Below are positions 41,813-50,021 of a stretch of DNA of 64,000 nt, piece after piece. How positions within the stretch are numbered: position 1 is the first letter of the stretch; the number at the start of each line of letters is the position of its first letter. This DNA comes from Parafrankia sp. EUN1f (GTDB lineage: Bacteria > Actinomycetota > Actinomycetes > Frankiales > Frankiaceae), in NCBI RefSeq assembly GCF_000177675.1, contig NZ_ADGX01000017.1, positions 26,751 to 90,750 on the forward strand, written 5' to 3'. The translations under genes were made by a program, and so were the position numbers. Under the pieces are notes generated by a model. That model was not told the DNA's origin. It saw only the letters and a program-made list of their open reading frames with translations, and ran no database searches.

Positions 41813-42456
41813 GGGGCCCCCAGCCACTGGAGTACGGCGAGCACACGGCGATGGTCGTGGTCGGTGGGTGCGAGGTCGAGCTTCGCGAAGATGCCGCGAA
41901 CGTGCTTTTCGACCGCACCGTCGCTGACGACGAGGTGACGAGCGATGGCGCCGTTGGTGCGGCCCTCGGCCATGAGCTGCAGCACCTCGCGCTCGCGGGC
42001 GGTGAGCCGGTCGAGCGGATCGCGGCGGCGGCTGCGCGCCAGCAGCTGCGTGACGACCTCGGGGTCGAGGACCGTGTCACCGTCACCGACCCGCCGCACC
42101 GCTTCGACGAAGTCGCCCACATCGGCCACCCGATCCTTCAGGAGATAGCCGAGCTTCCCGTTGTCGCCCGCGAGCAGGTCGGTGGCGTAGCGCTCCTCGA
42201 CATACTGCGACAGGACGAGGATGCCCACGCCGGGCCAGCGGCGACGGACCTCGATCGCGGCACGAACCCCTTCGTCGGCGAACGTCGGCGGCATGCGCAC
42301 GTCGACGATGGCCAGATCGGGGGCGTGCCGCTCGACCGCCTCGACCAACTGCGCGGCGTCACCCACCGCCGCGATCACTTCTTCGCCGGCGTCTGCCAGC
42401 AGGCGGATGAGACCGGCGCGCAGCAGCACCGAGTCCTCGGCGATCACGATCCGCAT
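41809..42456 (-). CDS. NarL/LuxR-type response regulator
   Basis: This 215-residue regulator has a receiver domain (MRIVIAEDSVLLRAGLIRLL, phospho-aspartate in LAIVDVRMPP, LVLSQYVEERYA, K in GYLLKDRV) and a LuxR helix-turn-helix (LTAREREVLQLMAEGRTNGA, then VEKHVRGIFAKLDL). ATG 42456 is the family start. It overlaps the kinase gene by 13 bases and the DUF4097 gene by 4. It pairs with the adjacent DesK-type kinase; targets probably include its own operon. Confidence 0.94.
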   Translation of the reverse strand: MRIVIAEDSVLLRAGLIRLLADAGEEVIAAVGDAAQLVEAVERHAPDLAIVDVRMPPTFADEGVRAAIEVRRRWPGVGILVLSQYVEERYATDLLAGDNGKLGYLLKDRVADVGDFVEAVRRVGDGDTVLDPEVVTQLLARSRRRDPLDRLTAREREVLQLMAEGRTNGAIARHLVVSDGAVEKHVRGIFAKLDLAPTDHDHRRVLAVLQWLGAP

Positions 42457-43724
42457 GGCAGCTCGACGAGAACCGAGGTCGGCCCGCCTGGCGGGCTCAG
42501 CACCTGCATCCATCCGCCGAGCCCGCGCACCCGTTCGTCGAGGCCCTGCAGGCCGGTTCCCCCGGCCAGGGTGGCGCCACCGCGGCCGTTGTCGCTGATG
42601 TCGATCACGAGCAGGTCGCCGCGCCGGGCTATCGACACCTTCGCCGCCGAGGCCTGCGAGTGTTTCGTGACGTTGGTGAGTGCTTCGGCGACGATGAAGT
42701 ACGCCGCGCTCTCGACGGTGGAAGGTGGTCGGGGGTCGACCGTGATGTCGAGTTGAACGGGGATCGGGCAGCGGGCTACCACCGCGGACAGTGCCGCGTC
42801 GAGGCCGCGGTCCTCGAGTATCGCCGGGTGGAAGCCCCGGACGAGATCACGCAGCTCGGCCAGCGCGGCCTTGGCTTCCTGGTGTGCGTTGGTGACGAGC
42901 TGGCGGGCGCGTTCGGGGTCCCGGTCGAACTTCTCCCGGACCATGCCAAGGTCCATCGCCAGCGCGACGAGTCGTTGCTGCGCCCCGTCGTGCAGGTCAC
43001 GCTCGATGCGTCGCCGCTCGGCCTCGGCGCTGTCGACCGCGGCGGACCGCCCGGCCTCGGCCGAGGTGCGGCTGGCCTCGAGCCGCGTGACCTGCTCGCG
43101 CAGCTCGGTTTCGGGCGAGGGACCGAGGAGCGCGCGAACGATCAGACCATCGGCCGTCGTGAGAGCGACGGTTGCCCAGGGGGCGGCGACCAGCAGCCCG
43201 ATGGCCCCGGTGACGCCGCCGGCGAGCGCGCCACCGACGCCGGACAGCTCGAACAGGCCGAACTCGGCGCTGTCACCCGGCAACGCACCGAGGTAGAGCG
43301 GCAGGATCAACAGCGCGAAGGATCCGCTCCACACCGTGGTCAGCACCGCGAGCCGGATCACTCCGATTGGCATCAGCAACAGGCAGTAGGCGATCTCGCG
43401 CCAGCGGCTGCCGGACCTGGACCGCTGACCGAGGCGACTCAACCAGTTGCGACTGGTGAACGGTGCGTGCGGTGACGGTAGGTGTATGTCGAGCAGGGCG
43501 GAGGCCCGCGACCGCTCCAGTGTTCCGATGATGTCGGCGCTGACGAACAGCAACCAGACGAACGGCAGCGCTACCGGAAAAACGATCAGCAGCGAGGCGG
43601 AGACGGCCAGAAGTGTGATCACAAGGACGAACGAGACCATGCCGATGAACAGGTCGAGCACGCCGTGCACGACGCCGTACCACGTACGCACCGTTCGCCA
43701 CGGCGAGAGCAGCTTCCTGACCAT
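42444..43724 (-). CDS. DesK-type sensor histidine kinase
   Basis: This 426-residue membrane kinase has four to five hydrophobic segments in the first 215 residues (FIGMVSFVLVITLLAVSASLLIV region, CLLLMPIGVIRLAVL, SFALLILPLYLGALPG and GGVTGAIGLLVAAPWATVAL), arranged as a putative sensor domain. A coiled linker follows, then HisKA_3 with phospho-acceptor H in ERRRIERDLHDGAQQRLVAL. The HATPase_c has NVTKHSQA, DNGRGGA and GTGLQGLDERV. All catalytic boxes are intact. It signals to the NarL-type regulator, whose gene overlaps by 13 bases. The signal is likely envelope-related given the DUF4097 partner. Confidence 0.93.
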   Translation of the reverse strand: MVRKLLSPWRTVRTWYGVVHGVLDLFIGMVSFVLVITLLAVSASLLIVFPVALPFVWLLFVSADIIGTLERSRASALLDIHLPSPHAPFTSRNWLSRLGQRSRSGSRWREIAYCLLLMPIGVIRLAVLTTVWSGSFALLILPLYLGALPGDSAEFGLFELSGVGGALAGGVTGAIGLLVAAPWATVALTTADGLIVRALLGPSPETELREQVTRLEASRTSAEAGRSAAVDSAEAERRRIERDLHDGAQQRLVALAMDLGMVREKFDRDPERARQLVTNAHQEAKAALAELRDLVRGFHPAILEDRGLDAALSAVVARCPIPVQLDITVDPRPPSTVESAAYFIVAEALTNVTKHSQASAAKVSIARRGDLLVIDISDNGRGGATLAGGTGLQGLDERVRGLGGWMQVLSPPGGPTSVLVELPCGS

Positions 43725-43856
43725 GTGCTCACCGTAAGGAAATCGCTCACCAGGATGCCATCCCGCCTGCCGCCGTCGTGAGAGTAGGGATTTCCCTACT
43801 CGCGGCTGCCGGCCCGGTCCCGTGACGGGTGGCGGTGCGACGTAGGCTGATCAGCC

Positions 43857-44534
43857 ATGTCGGCGCAACCACTGCAGGAACTTGTCGAGCCAGGCTGGGC
43901 CCAGGCCCTCGAACCGGTGGCCGACCGGATCGCGGCCATGGGCGACTTCCTTCGGGCGGAGATCGCCGCGGGCCGCACCTACCTTCCGGCCGGCCCGCAT
44001 GTGCTGCGGGCCTTCCAGCAGCCGTTCGACGAGGTGCGGGTGCTGATCGTCGGGCAGGATCCCTACCCGACGCCGGGGATGGCCATCGGCTACAGCTTCG
44101 CGGTGGCTCCCGAGGTGCGCAGGCTTCCCGGCAGCCTGCAGAACATCTTCCAGGAGCTGAGCGCGGATCTCGATCTGCCCAGGCCCGCCAACGGCGACCT
44201 GACACCCTGGACGAGTCAGGGCGTCCTGCTGCTGAACAGGGCGTTGACGACCGCGCCGCGCCAGCCCGGCTCGCACCGGGGCAAGGGCTGGGAGCAGGTC
44301 ACCGAGCAGGCGATCCGGGCGCTCGCCGGGCGGGGCAAGCCGCTGGTCGCGATCCTGTGGGGTCAGGACGCGCGTAGCCTGCGGCCGTTCCTGGACGGTG
44401 CGGCGGTGATCGAGTCCACGCACCCGTCGCCCCGCTCTGCGGACCGTGGCTTCTTCGGGTCCCGGCCGTTCAGCCGGGCCAACGACCTGCTGCTCCGGCA
44501 GGGCGCGCAGCCCGTCGACTGGCGTCTGCCGTAA
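43857..44534 (+). CDS. ung: Uracil-DNA glycosylase (family 1)
   Basis: This 225-residue base-excision repair enzyme removes uracil from DNA. Motif A is [13 protein letters not shown] with the catalytic aspartate; the usual GQDPYH is GQDPYP here, a common actinobacterial variant. The uracil-binding [10 protein letters not shown] and the DNA-intercalating [18 protein letters not shown] motifs are intact. Length and all motifs indicate a functional housekeeping enzyme. It is transcribed alone, 132 bases from the divergent kinase gene, and ends at a strong hairpin. Confidence 0.96.
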   Translation: MSAQPLQELVEPGWAQALEPVADRIAAMGDFLRAEIAAGRTYLPAGPHVLRAFQQPFDEVRVLIVGQDPYPTPGMAIGYSFAVAPEVRRLPGSLQNIFQELSADLDLPRPANGDLTPWTSQGVLLLNRALTTAPRQPGSHRGKGWEQVTEQAIRALAGRGKPLVAILWGQDARSLRPFLDGAAVIESTHPSPRSADRGFFGSRPFSRANDLLLRQGAQPVDWRLP

Positions 44535-44587
44535 CCCTGGCCTGCCTCAGCCCTGGCCTGTCTCTTTGGATCCGAGGCAGGCCAGGG
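44535..44587. terminator. Bidirectional hairpin between ung and the GDSL hydrolase
   Basis: CCCTGGCCTGCCTC (44535-44548) and GAGGCAGGCCAGGG (44574-44587) are perfect 14-bp arms around a 25-base loop that itself contains CCCTGGCCTG. The repeat starts right after the ung stop and can serve both convergent genes. Confidence 0.75.
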
Positions 44588-44623
44588 CGTCAGGTCAGCT
44601 ACCGGGTCAGGTCACGTGCCTGG

Positions 44624-45943
44624 TCAGCAGCTGGTCGTGGCGAGCAGGTCGAGCGACACGGCTTCCGCCATCTTCTGGTAGCCGGCCAGGCTGGGGTGCA
44701 GGTTGTCCGGCGAGGCGTAGGCGGGCAGCAGCTGGGACGGCTTCGCCGGGTCGCGCACGGCGGTGTCGAAGTCGACCACACCGTCCGCCAGGGTCTGGGT
44801 CCGGACCCAGGTGTTGATCTGTTGCCGGTAGTTCTCGCTGTTCGGCGCGAGGAATGTGCCGTCGACGATCGCGTTGGCCGCGGGCGTGATCGTGCCAAGC
44901 CAGATCTTGAGGCCGGCGGCGTGCGCCTTTGTGATCAGCTCGGTGTAGGCGTCCGTGATCTGCTGCGGGGTGACGCCGTTGCCGAGCCCGAGGTCGTTGA
45001 TGCCTTCCAGGACCAGGACTCCGGCGACACCGGGAATGTCCAGCGCGTCGGCCTGGAAACGTGACAGGCCGCTGGGCCCGGCGAAGGAGATCAGGGTGCC
45101 GAGGAGCTGGTTGGAGCCGATTCCGGCGTTGACGACCGAGACGGCCAGGCCGGCTGCGTTCACCCGCCGCTGCAGATGGTCGGGGTAACGGCCGTTCTTG
45201 TCGGCCACGCTCTTGTCCGCCGGAATGCTCACCGGGCTTCCGCCGACGAAGCCGTCCGTGATGGAGTCACCGAACGCCACCACCGACCGGGCGCTGGCCT
45301 GCACGTCGAGCCCACTGACGTAGAACCAGCTGAGCGTCTTCTCGGTGAAACGCGAGTCGCTGGTCTGCGTCGTGAGGTCACCGACGCCGGCCCTCGTGTA
45401 GTAGGAGGTCGCGTTCGCGTTCCAGTGCCGGGTCGGCGGGCTGGTGGTGGCCGGCAGGTACATGCTGATCGTCAGCGGCGTGAACGTCTCGACCGCCAAC
45501 GCGACCGGGTCACTGACGATCTCCTGGCCGGCGGGCACGGTCACGGAGGCCGAGCCACCGAACGTGACCTCCACCGGAGTCCCGATCGCGGCGCCGCTGC
45601 GCTGCGGCGCGGCCGTCACGTGGGCGAAGGCCAACGGGCTGGTGCCGAACCGGTTGCTCAGGTGGATCCGGGCCGATGACCCGCTCAGGTGCGGTGTGAT
45701 CACCGTCCGCAGCGTCTGCCTGGTCAGCCGCTCGGGAATGAGCCCGAGGGACGGGTCGACGAACGACGAGGCGTCGGTGGGGCTGGCGGCCCAGCTGGCC
45801 ACCCACTGCTCGGCCCCGCAGGTGCCGGTGGCGGCAGCGGAGACCGACGTGGCGCCGGCACCGGGGGCCGCCAGCCCGGTACCCGTCACGGCTAATCCGA
45901 GGGCCGCCACGACGATGGCGGCCTTTCGTGACCTCATGCGCAT
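44624..45943 (-). CDS. Secreted SGNH/GDSL-family hydrolase
   Basis: This 439-residue exported esterase/lipase-type enzyme has a signal peptide at about 1-33 (AAIVVAALGLAVTGTGLAAPGAGA). The N-terminal ~175 residues form a beta-rich domain common to this actinobacterial subgroup (QWVASWAASPTD...NRFGTSPLAFAHVTAA). Block I is VVAFGDSITDG with the serine nucleophile, block II has NAGIGSNQLLG, block III is LEGINDLG and block V is SPDNLHPSLAG with the catalytic Asp/His. All are intact. ATG 45943 has AAGGAG 10 bases upstream. Substrate is not predictable; relatives hydrolyse lipids or acetylated saccharides. Confidence 0.92.
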   Translation of the reverse strand: MRMRSRKAAIVVAALGLAVTGTGLAAPGAGATSVSAAATGTCGAEQWVASWAASPTDASSFVDPSLGLIPERLTRQTLRTVITPHLSGSSARIHLSNRFGTSPLAFAHVTAAPQRSGAAIGTPVEVTFGGSASVTVPAGQEIVSDPVALAVETFTPLTISMYLPATTSPPTRHWNANATSYYTRAGVGDLTTQTSDSRFTEKTLSWFYVSGLDVQASARSVVAFGDSITDGFVGGSPVSIPADKSVADKNGRYPDHLQRRVNAAGLAVSVVNAGIGSNQLLGTLISFAGPSGLSRFQADALDIPGVAGVLVLEGINDLGLGNGVTPQQITDAYTELITKAHAAGLKIWLGTITPAANAIVDGTFLAPNSENYRQQINTWVRTQTLADGVVDFDTAVRDPAKPSQLLPAYASPDNLHPSLAGYQKMAEAVSLDLLATTSC

Positions 45944-46334
45944 GCTCACTTGTCTCCTTCTCGCGCCTGCCGTCTGATGGCCGAAGGCTGTTTGATGGCC
46001 GAAGTCGCGTCCGGAGCGCAATGGCGAGTGGGCCGAACAGCCATGCCAACGGCCGGGGATGCCCCGTCTCGTCACCCCGCGTCCGGCATGGAAGCTATTA
46101 CCGCCGGAATTTTCTCGTCAATGCCTACTACCCGTTGGTGCCTGAATTCTTGCGTGCATGGCGGAGTTTGCCGCATGTCTACTTCGGTGCAAACCGGTGG
46201 TGGGCGATCTCATCGGGAAGAAAAGTGGGACGTGGGCATCCCGAAAGTCTCACAATTAAATCGAGCCTCGATCGTCCCGATTTCGACCGTGGTCGGTGCG
46301 GAAGGACACAGGGCAGAGCGGGCCCGGATTTCGG
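45944..46334. other. Intergenic region upstream of the GDSL hydrolase
   Basis: No gene is supported. The stretch 46090-46260 is clearly less GC-rich than its surroundings (GGAATTTTCTCGTCAATGCC, CACAATTAAATCGAG) and probably holds the divergent promoters of the GDSL hydrolase and the RsbW-like gene. Confidence 0.4.
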
Positions 46335-46862
46335 GTGATCACGTTGACGCTGGTCGTCATGCGCGGTGGCACATCGGTTACTAGTGTCGCGGCGGTGGGA
46401 TGGCCTGCGGCGGGGGCGGTGCTGGGTGTGGAGCGTGAAGCGTTGCGGCTGCCCTCCCTCCTGGCCAGCGTTGCCGTCGCCGAGCGGTGGGCGTGCCGGT
46501 TGGCGGCGGAGTCCCGCCTGGCTGCCGACGACTGCGAGTGGCTGGCGCTGGCGCTGGCGGTGCGCGAAGCCGTGGCCAACGCGATGATCCATGGGAACCG
46601 TCTTGATCCGGCCCTGCCGGTTCGACTGCTCCTCGACCGCGCCGCATACCAGATCACCGTGACTGTCAGCGATCAGGGTCGGGGATTCACCCCTCGCGTG
46701 GCGAGTGATCGGGAGGTGAACCTCACGCCGTCGGGCCGGGGGCTGGTTCTCATCGCCCGCGGCGTCGACGCCATGGAGGTCGTCCGCCGCACCGATCCAC
46801 CGCGATGCGACGTGGTCCTGGTGAAACACCTACCGGTCAACCTGTCCCCGAAGATCAAATGA
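46335..46862 (+). CDS. RsbW-like ATP-binding (HATPase_c_2) protein
   Basis: This protein of about 175 residues has an anti-sigma-kinase-type GHKL fold. The N box is ALAVREAVANAMIHGNRLD with ATP/Mg-binding residues, and the G1 box is VSDQGRGFTPR. A shortened G2 region reads TPSGRGLVLIARGVDAME, typical of HATPase_c_2 domains in RsbW/SpoIIAB relatives. No adjacent sigma factor or anti-anti-sigma gene is seen, so it is an orphan. The start is uncertain: GTG 46335, ATG 46359 or GTG 46296 are possible, none with a good ribosome site. Confidence 0.85.
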   Translation: MITLTLVVMRGGTSVTSVAAVGWPAAGAVLGVEREALRLPSLLASVAVAERWACRLAAESRLAADDCEWLALALAVREAVANAMIHGNRLDPALPVRLLLDRAAYQITVTVSDQGRGFTPRVASDREVNLTPSGRGLVLIARGVDAMEVVRRTDPPRCDVVLVKHLPVNLSPKIK

Positions 46863-47030
46863 TCTGCTGTACATCACCAAACTGATGACGGTCTTCGAAA
46901 TCCACGACGACGAGAAGGAAGCCGTCGCCGGCATTCTGAGTTGTCCGGCGGGATGCGGTGGCGGGTTACGGTACGTTCGTGTTCTGATCGGCTCACGTGG
47001 TGGCGGCCGCCGCGACCACGGCCACCTCTC

Positions 47031-47055
47031 GAAGAGTTGAGGATTTCGGCGTGCC
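47031..47055 (+). repeat. Half-copy of the palindromic repeat family
   Basis: GAAGAGTTGAGGATTTCGGC matches the left arm of the element at 25465-25484 at about 17 of 20 positions. Only one arm is present, so it is a partial or solo copy, about 100 bp from the full copy B. Confidence 0.6.
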
Positions 47056-47097
47056 GGGAGCCCGTCGCGGCATCCCTGGCTTCGAGCTTCCGCTGCC

Positions 47098-47147
47098 GCG
47101 ACTGCTTGCGTGCCGCGACTGCTTGCGTGCCGCGACTGCTTGCGAGC
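47098..47147. repeat. 17-bp tandem repeat next to palindromic element B
   Basis: GCGACTGCTTGCGTGCC is repeated twice exactly (47098-47131), and a third unit (47132-47147) diverges at its last bases into GAGC, leading directly into element B. No protein-coding meaning is evident. Confidence 0.85.
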
Positions 47148-47213
47148 AAGAAGTGAGGATTTTGGCTGCTGCAGCAGCCAAAATCCGCATTTTTTGCGGA
47201 TTGTCGAAGGATT
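47138..47213 (-). repeat. Palindromic dispersed repeat, copy B
   Basis: GGATTTTGGCTGCTG (47157-47171) and its exact complement (47172-47186) form a 30-bp perfect palindrome. A second small hairpin, AATCCGCA..TGCGGATT, follows. Read on the minus strand, the order ACAATCCGC, GGATTTTGG, CCAAAATCCTCA, CTTCTTGCTCG aligns with copy A on the plus strand at 25451-25525. Loop and one arm differ, yet pairing is preserved, so structure is conserved. The remaining 480-bp gap (46863-47342) has no gene. Confidence 0.8.
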
Positions 47214-47342
47214 CTCTGCCCCGTCTGTCGCTATTGGCGTCAATCGCTGGTGCTGTGTGGCGGTGCGGAATCCTCGGTGGGTCGCCGTGCGGCGGTGAGT
47301 GCGGACCGCCAGGTCGATATCGGCGGCCGGTTCCGCAACTTC

Positions 47343-49925
47343 TCAGCGTCGGCGGGTGGCGAAGTGGTGGGCCATGGCCTCGAGCAGGCGGGTGTCGAAC
47401 CGCAGGTCGGCGCAGGCCCCGACGGCCTCGGTGAGGTGGTGGTGCATGAGCCGTTCCGCCTCCGCCCGGCCGTAGGCGCGCACCGCGTTGACCTTGCCCG
47501 TGTCGTGGCCGGTGTCCTTGCCGAGCAGGTCGTCGGCGGCGGTGAGGTCGAGCACGTCGTCGCGGATCTGGAAGACGATGCCGGCGTGGCGGGCGTACCG
47601 CTCGACCAGGCTGATCTCCCGATCCGGCCGGCCCAGGAGCATCATCAGGGGGACCAGCGCCGCCTCGATCGACGTCGAGCTCTTGAGCCGGTACATCTCG
47701 AGGATGTCCGTGCCGGTGACCGGGCGGTCGTCGGCCCGACGGGCGAGATGCAGGTCCAGGTTCTGGCCGCGGCACAGGCGCTCGGGGCCGAGCGTGGAGC
47801 CGGCGTAGGCGACGACCTCGACGACCCGCACCGGCGGGAAGTGCTCGTGGAGGCGGGCGAGCTGACCGAACCCCGAGGAGATCATCGATACGGCGGCGAG
47901 CTGCACGCTGCCCTCGTCGAAGACCCGGTGCGCGGTGGGACGTCCGCGCCGGGTCGTCGCGTTGTCCTGAGCGGGCAGGTCGTCGAGCAGGAGGCTGGCG
48001 GTGTGGAACAGCTCCGATGCGGCCAGGAGAGGCTCGATGGCGCGGGTCGGCACCCGCAGCCCTTCGGCCAGCATGAGGGTGAGCACGGGGCGCAGCCGCT
48101 TGGCGTGCCCGCCGAGCGCGTAGGCCCGGATGGCGTCCAGGTCGTGGGGTGATGTCTCGGCGGGCTGACTGGTTCCGGCGGGTTGGCTGGTGTCGATGGG
48201 CTCGCGCGTGCCGGCGGGTTGGCCGGTGCCGGTCGGTTGGCCGGTGCCCGCGGGTTGGCCGGTGCCGCCGGGCTGGTTGGCACTGTGCACGATGTGGTTG
48301 ATGTGGCCGAGCCGGTCGGCGGTGAAGGTGCGGACGTCGACAGCGGCGGGATCGCGCCGGCTCAGGATCTGCTCGCTGCGCAGGCGTAGCCGGGTGTCGG
48401 TGGTCTCCAGCGCACGCACGGCGGACGCCCGCAGGCCGGTGGCGGTGCGCAGGAACCGGGCGATCTCGGTGGTGACGTCGTAGCGGCGCAGGAGCCGGGC
48501 GGCACGAGCCGGATCGGCGGCGAAATGCTCGGCGAACTTGCCGGCGCCGAAATGCTCGAGCGCGTCGCAAACCCCCGGATCGGCCTGGAACACCTCGGCG
48601 GCGACATAGGCCCGGTAGGCGAACAGGTCGTACAACGGATCGCTGTCGGTCACCTCAGGTGGTGCGGTGAACGGGGTCAGCCGGCCGGCCGCCGTGTCCT
48701 GTTCTACGTCCCGCAGGTCGTCGCTGAACTGGCTGAGGAACTTCAGGAGCAGGGCCCGCGTGTAGAAACCGTCCGGAAGCTCGCGGCGGCCCAGAATGTT
48801 CGCCACGATCCGACTCATGCCAGCCTTGATGAAGATATCCGGATACAGGACGCGTATCCCCTGGGCGCGGACGTCATCGGCCGTTCGGGCGGCGTCGCGG
48901 TCCTGGGCCAGATACATGGCCTGGGCGGCGCGGTAGAGATTCCGGTGTCGGTCGAAGGGATAGTGCGTACGCATCAGGTCGTAGAGGCCGCACAGTTCCT
49001 CAGCGAGCGGATGGTCGGGCAGGGCCGCCGTGTCGACGTCCTCCCCGGTGGCCAGGGCGTGGGTCAGCAGCCGGTGGTAGCGCTCGCGGTCGGGTGGCGG
49101 GAGCCGGTCGTGCGGCACGTCGTGGAACGAGTCGTCGACGATCGCGTACGCCGCACCGTAGGCGTAGCCGGCGGTCAGCAGCCGGGTCAGGTGGGCGACG
49201 CGGACGGGCTGGTCCGCGTCCAGGGTGTCGTAGGCGCCGATGGCCAGCACCCCGGCGAGCGTTCGCACCACCTTGCCCATCGCCCCGGCCGCGACGACGT
49301 CCTCGGGCAGCGCGTGGTGCAGCCGGTTCAGCCGTTCGGTGAGCCGGTCGACCTCCGGGACCCGGTCGAGCTCGGGCAGGTGGCGCACGAGTGACCGGGC
49401 CACGCCGTGAACGCCATGTCGCTCGTCGATGTCCGCGACGATGCGGCGCGCGCTGGGCAGGCGGACGTGCGTCCCGTCGACGATGCGTGCCATGACCTCG
49501 GGGGAGGGCACCTCGCCGAGGTTGTAGACGGCGAAGTAGTTCACCTCGTGGGTCAGCCGCTCCCGTTCGTCGGCGCGCCGGCGCGCGGACAGCCGTGTCG
49601 ACCACCGTTCCGGCGCCAGGGCCTGCGGTGCGCGGACGAGGTGGCGGTGGTGGCGGTGGCGGTGGCGGTCGGCGACGCGTTCCAGCTCACGGGTGCAGGC
49701 GTTCACATGTTCGGCGACCCGGTCCGGGTTGCGGTCACGCCAGCGGTAGTAGTCGTCCAGCGTCCGGTGGACCCCGGCGTCCAGCCGCGGCGCCGCCAGG
49801 TCGTCCGGGCCGAACAGGTATGGCGCGACGATCCCCGGCGACGCCCCGCCCGACCGGGCCGCCGCCGGTTCCGGCTTCGGTCGCGGTTCCGGTTCCGGTT
49901 CCGCCTGTTTGTCCACACAGCCCAT
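47343..49925 (-). CDS. Double-domain polyprenyl (isoprenyl diphosphate) synthase
   Basis: This protein of about 860 residues has two class I prenyltransferase-like modules. The C-terminal module (about 590-860) is a clear polyprenyl synthetase: first Asp-rich motif LLLDDLPAQDNATTRRGRP, RLRPVLTLM with the diphosphate Arg, KSSTSIEAALVP and second motif QIRDDVLDLT. The N-terminal module (about 100-540) is divergent but keeps two Asp-rich stretches in the expected order: AIVDDSFHDVPHD near 262 and FSDDLRDVEQD near 397. A TGQPAG-type repeat linker (about 545-590, DNA 48160-48290) joins them. It may make a long-chain or specialised prenyl diphosphate; the N-domain could be a second synthase or terpene-cyclase-like unit. 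Start ATG 49925 or GTG 49979. Confidence 0.85.
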   Translation of the reverse strand: MGCVDKQAEPEPEPRPKPEPAAARSGGASPGIVAPYLFGPDDLAAPRLDAGVHRTLDDYYRWRDRNPDRVAEHVNACTRELERVADRHRHRHHRHLVRAPQALAPERWSTRLSARRRADERERLTHEVNYFAVYNLGEVPSPEVMARIVDGTHVRLPSARRIVADIDERHGVHGVARSLVRHLPELDRVPEVDRLTERLNRLHHALPEDVVAAGAMGKVVRTLAGVLAIGAYDTLDADQPVRVAHLTRLLTAGYAYGAAYAIVDDSFHDVPHDRLPPPDRERYHRLLTHALATGEDVDTAALPDHPLAEELCGLYDLMRTHYPFDRHRNLYRAAQAMYLAQDRDAARTADDVRAQGIRVLYPDIFIKAGMSRIVANILGRRELPDGFYTRALLLKFLSQFSDDLRDVEQDTAAGRLTPFTAPPEVTDSDPLYDLFAYRAYVAAEVFQADPGVCDALEHFGAGKFAEHFAADPARAARLLRRYDVTTEIARFLRTATGLRASAVRALETTDTRLRLRSEQILSRRDPAAVDVRTFTADRLGHINHIVHSANQPGGTGQPAGTGQPTGTGQPAGTREPIDTSQPAGTSQPAETSPHDLDAIRAYALGGHAKRLRPVLTLMLAEGLRVPTRAIEPLLAASELFHTASLLLDDLPAQDNATTRRGRPTAHRVFDEGSVQLAAVSMISSGFGQLARLHEHFPPVRVVEVVAYAGSTLGPERLCRGQNLDLHLARRADDRPVTGTDILEMYRLKSSTSIEAALVPLMMLLGRPDREISLVERYARHAGIVFQIRDDVLDLTAADDLLGKDTGHDTGKVNAVRAYGRAEAERLMHHHLTEAVGACADLRFDTRLLEAMAHHFATRRR

Positions 49926-50021
49926 GCTGGGGACGTCGCCGCCTCCGGTCCCCGGTTTACCGAACCTGGCGGCCGTCACCGCAGCGGACCGTCGCGAAGT
50001 CCGGGTTCGTGCCGGGCCGGG

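Noticed and set aside
47098..47213. Possible CRISPR array
   Set aside because: The 17-bp units are directly adjacent without spacers, and no cas genes are present.
46993..48570. 525-codon minus-strand open frame overlapping the prenyl synthase
   Set aside because: Composition is Arg/Pro/His/Ala-rich with no domain, and it crosses the palindromic and tandem repeats; the other frame carries a real synthase.
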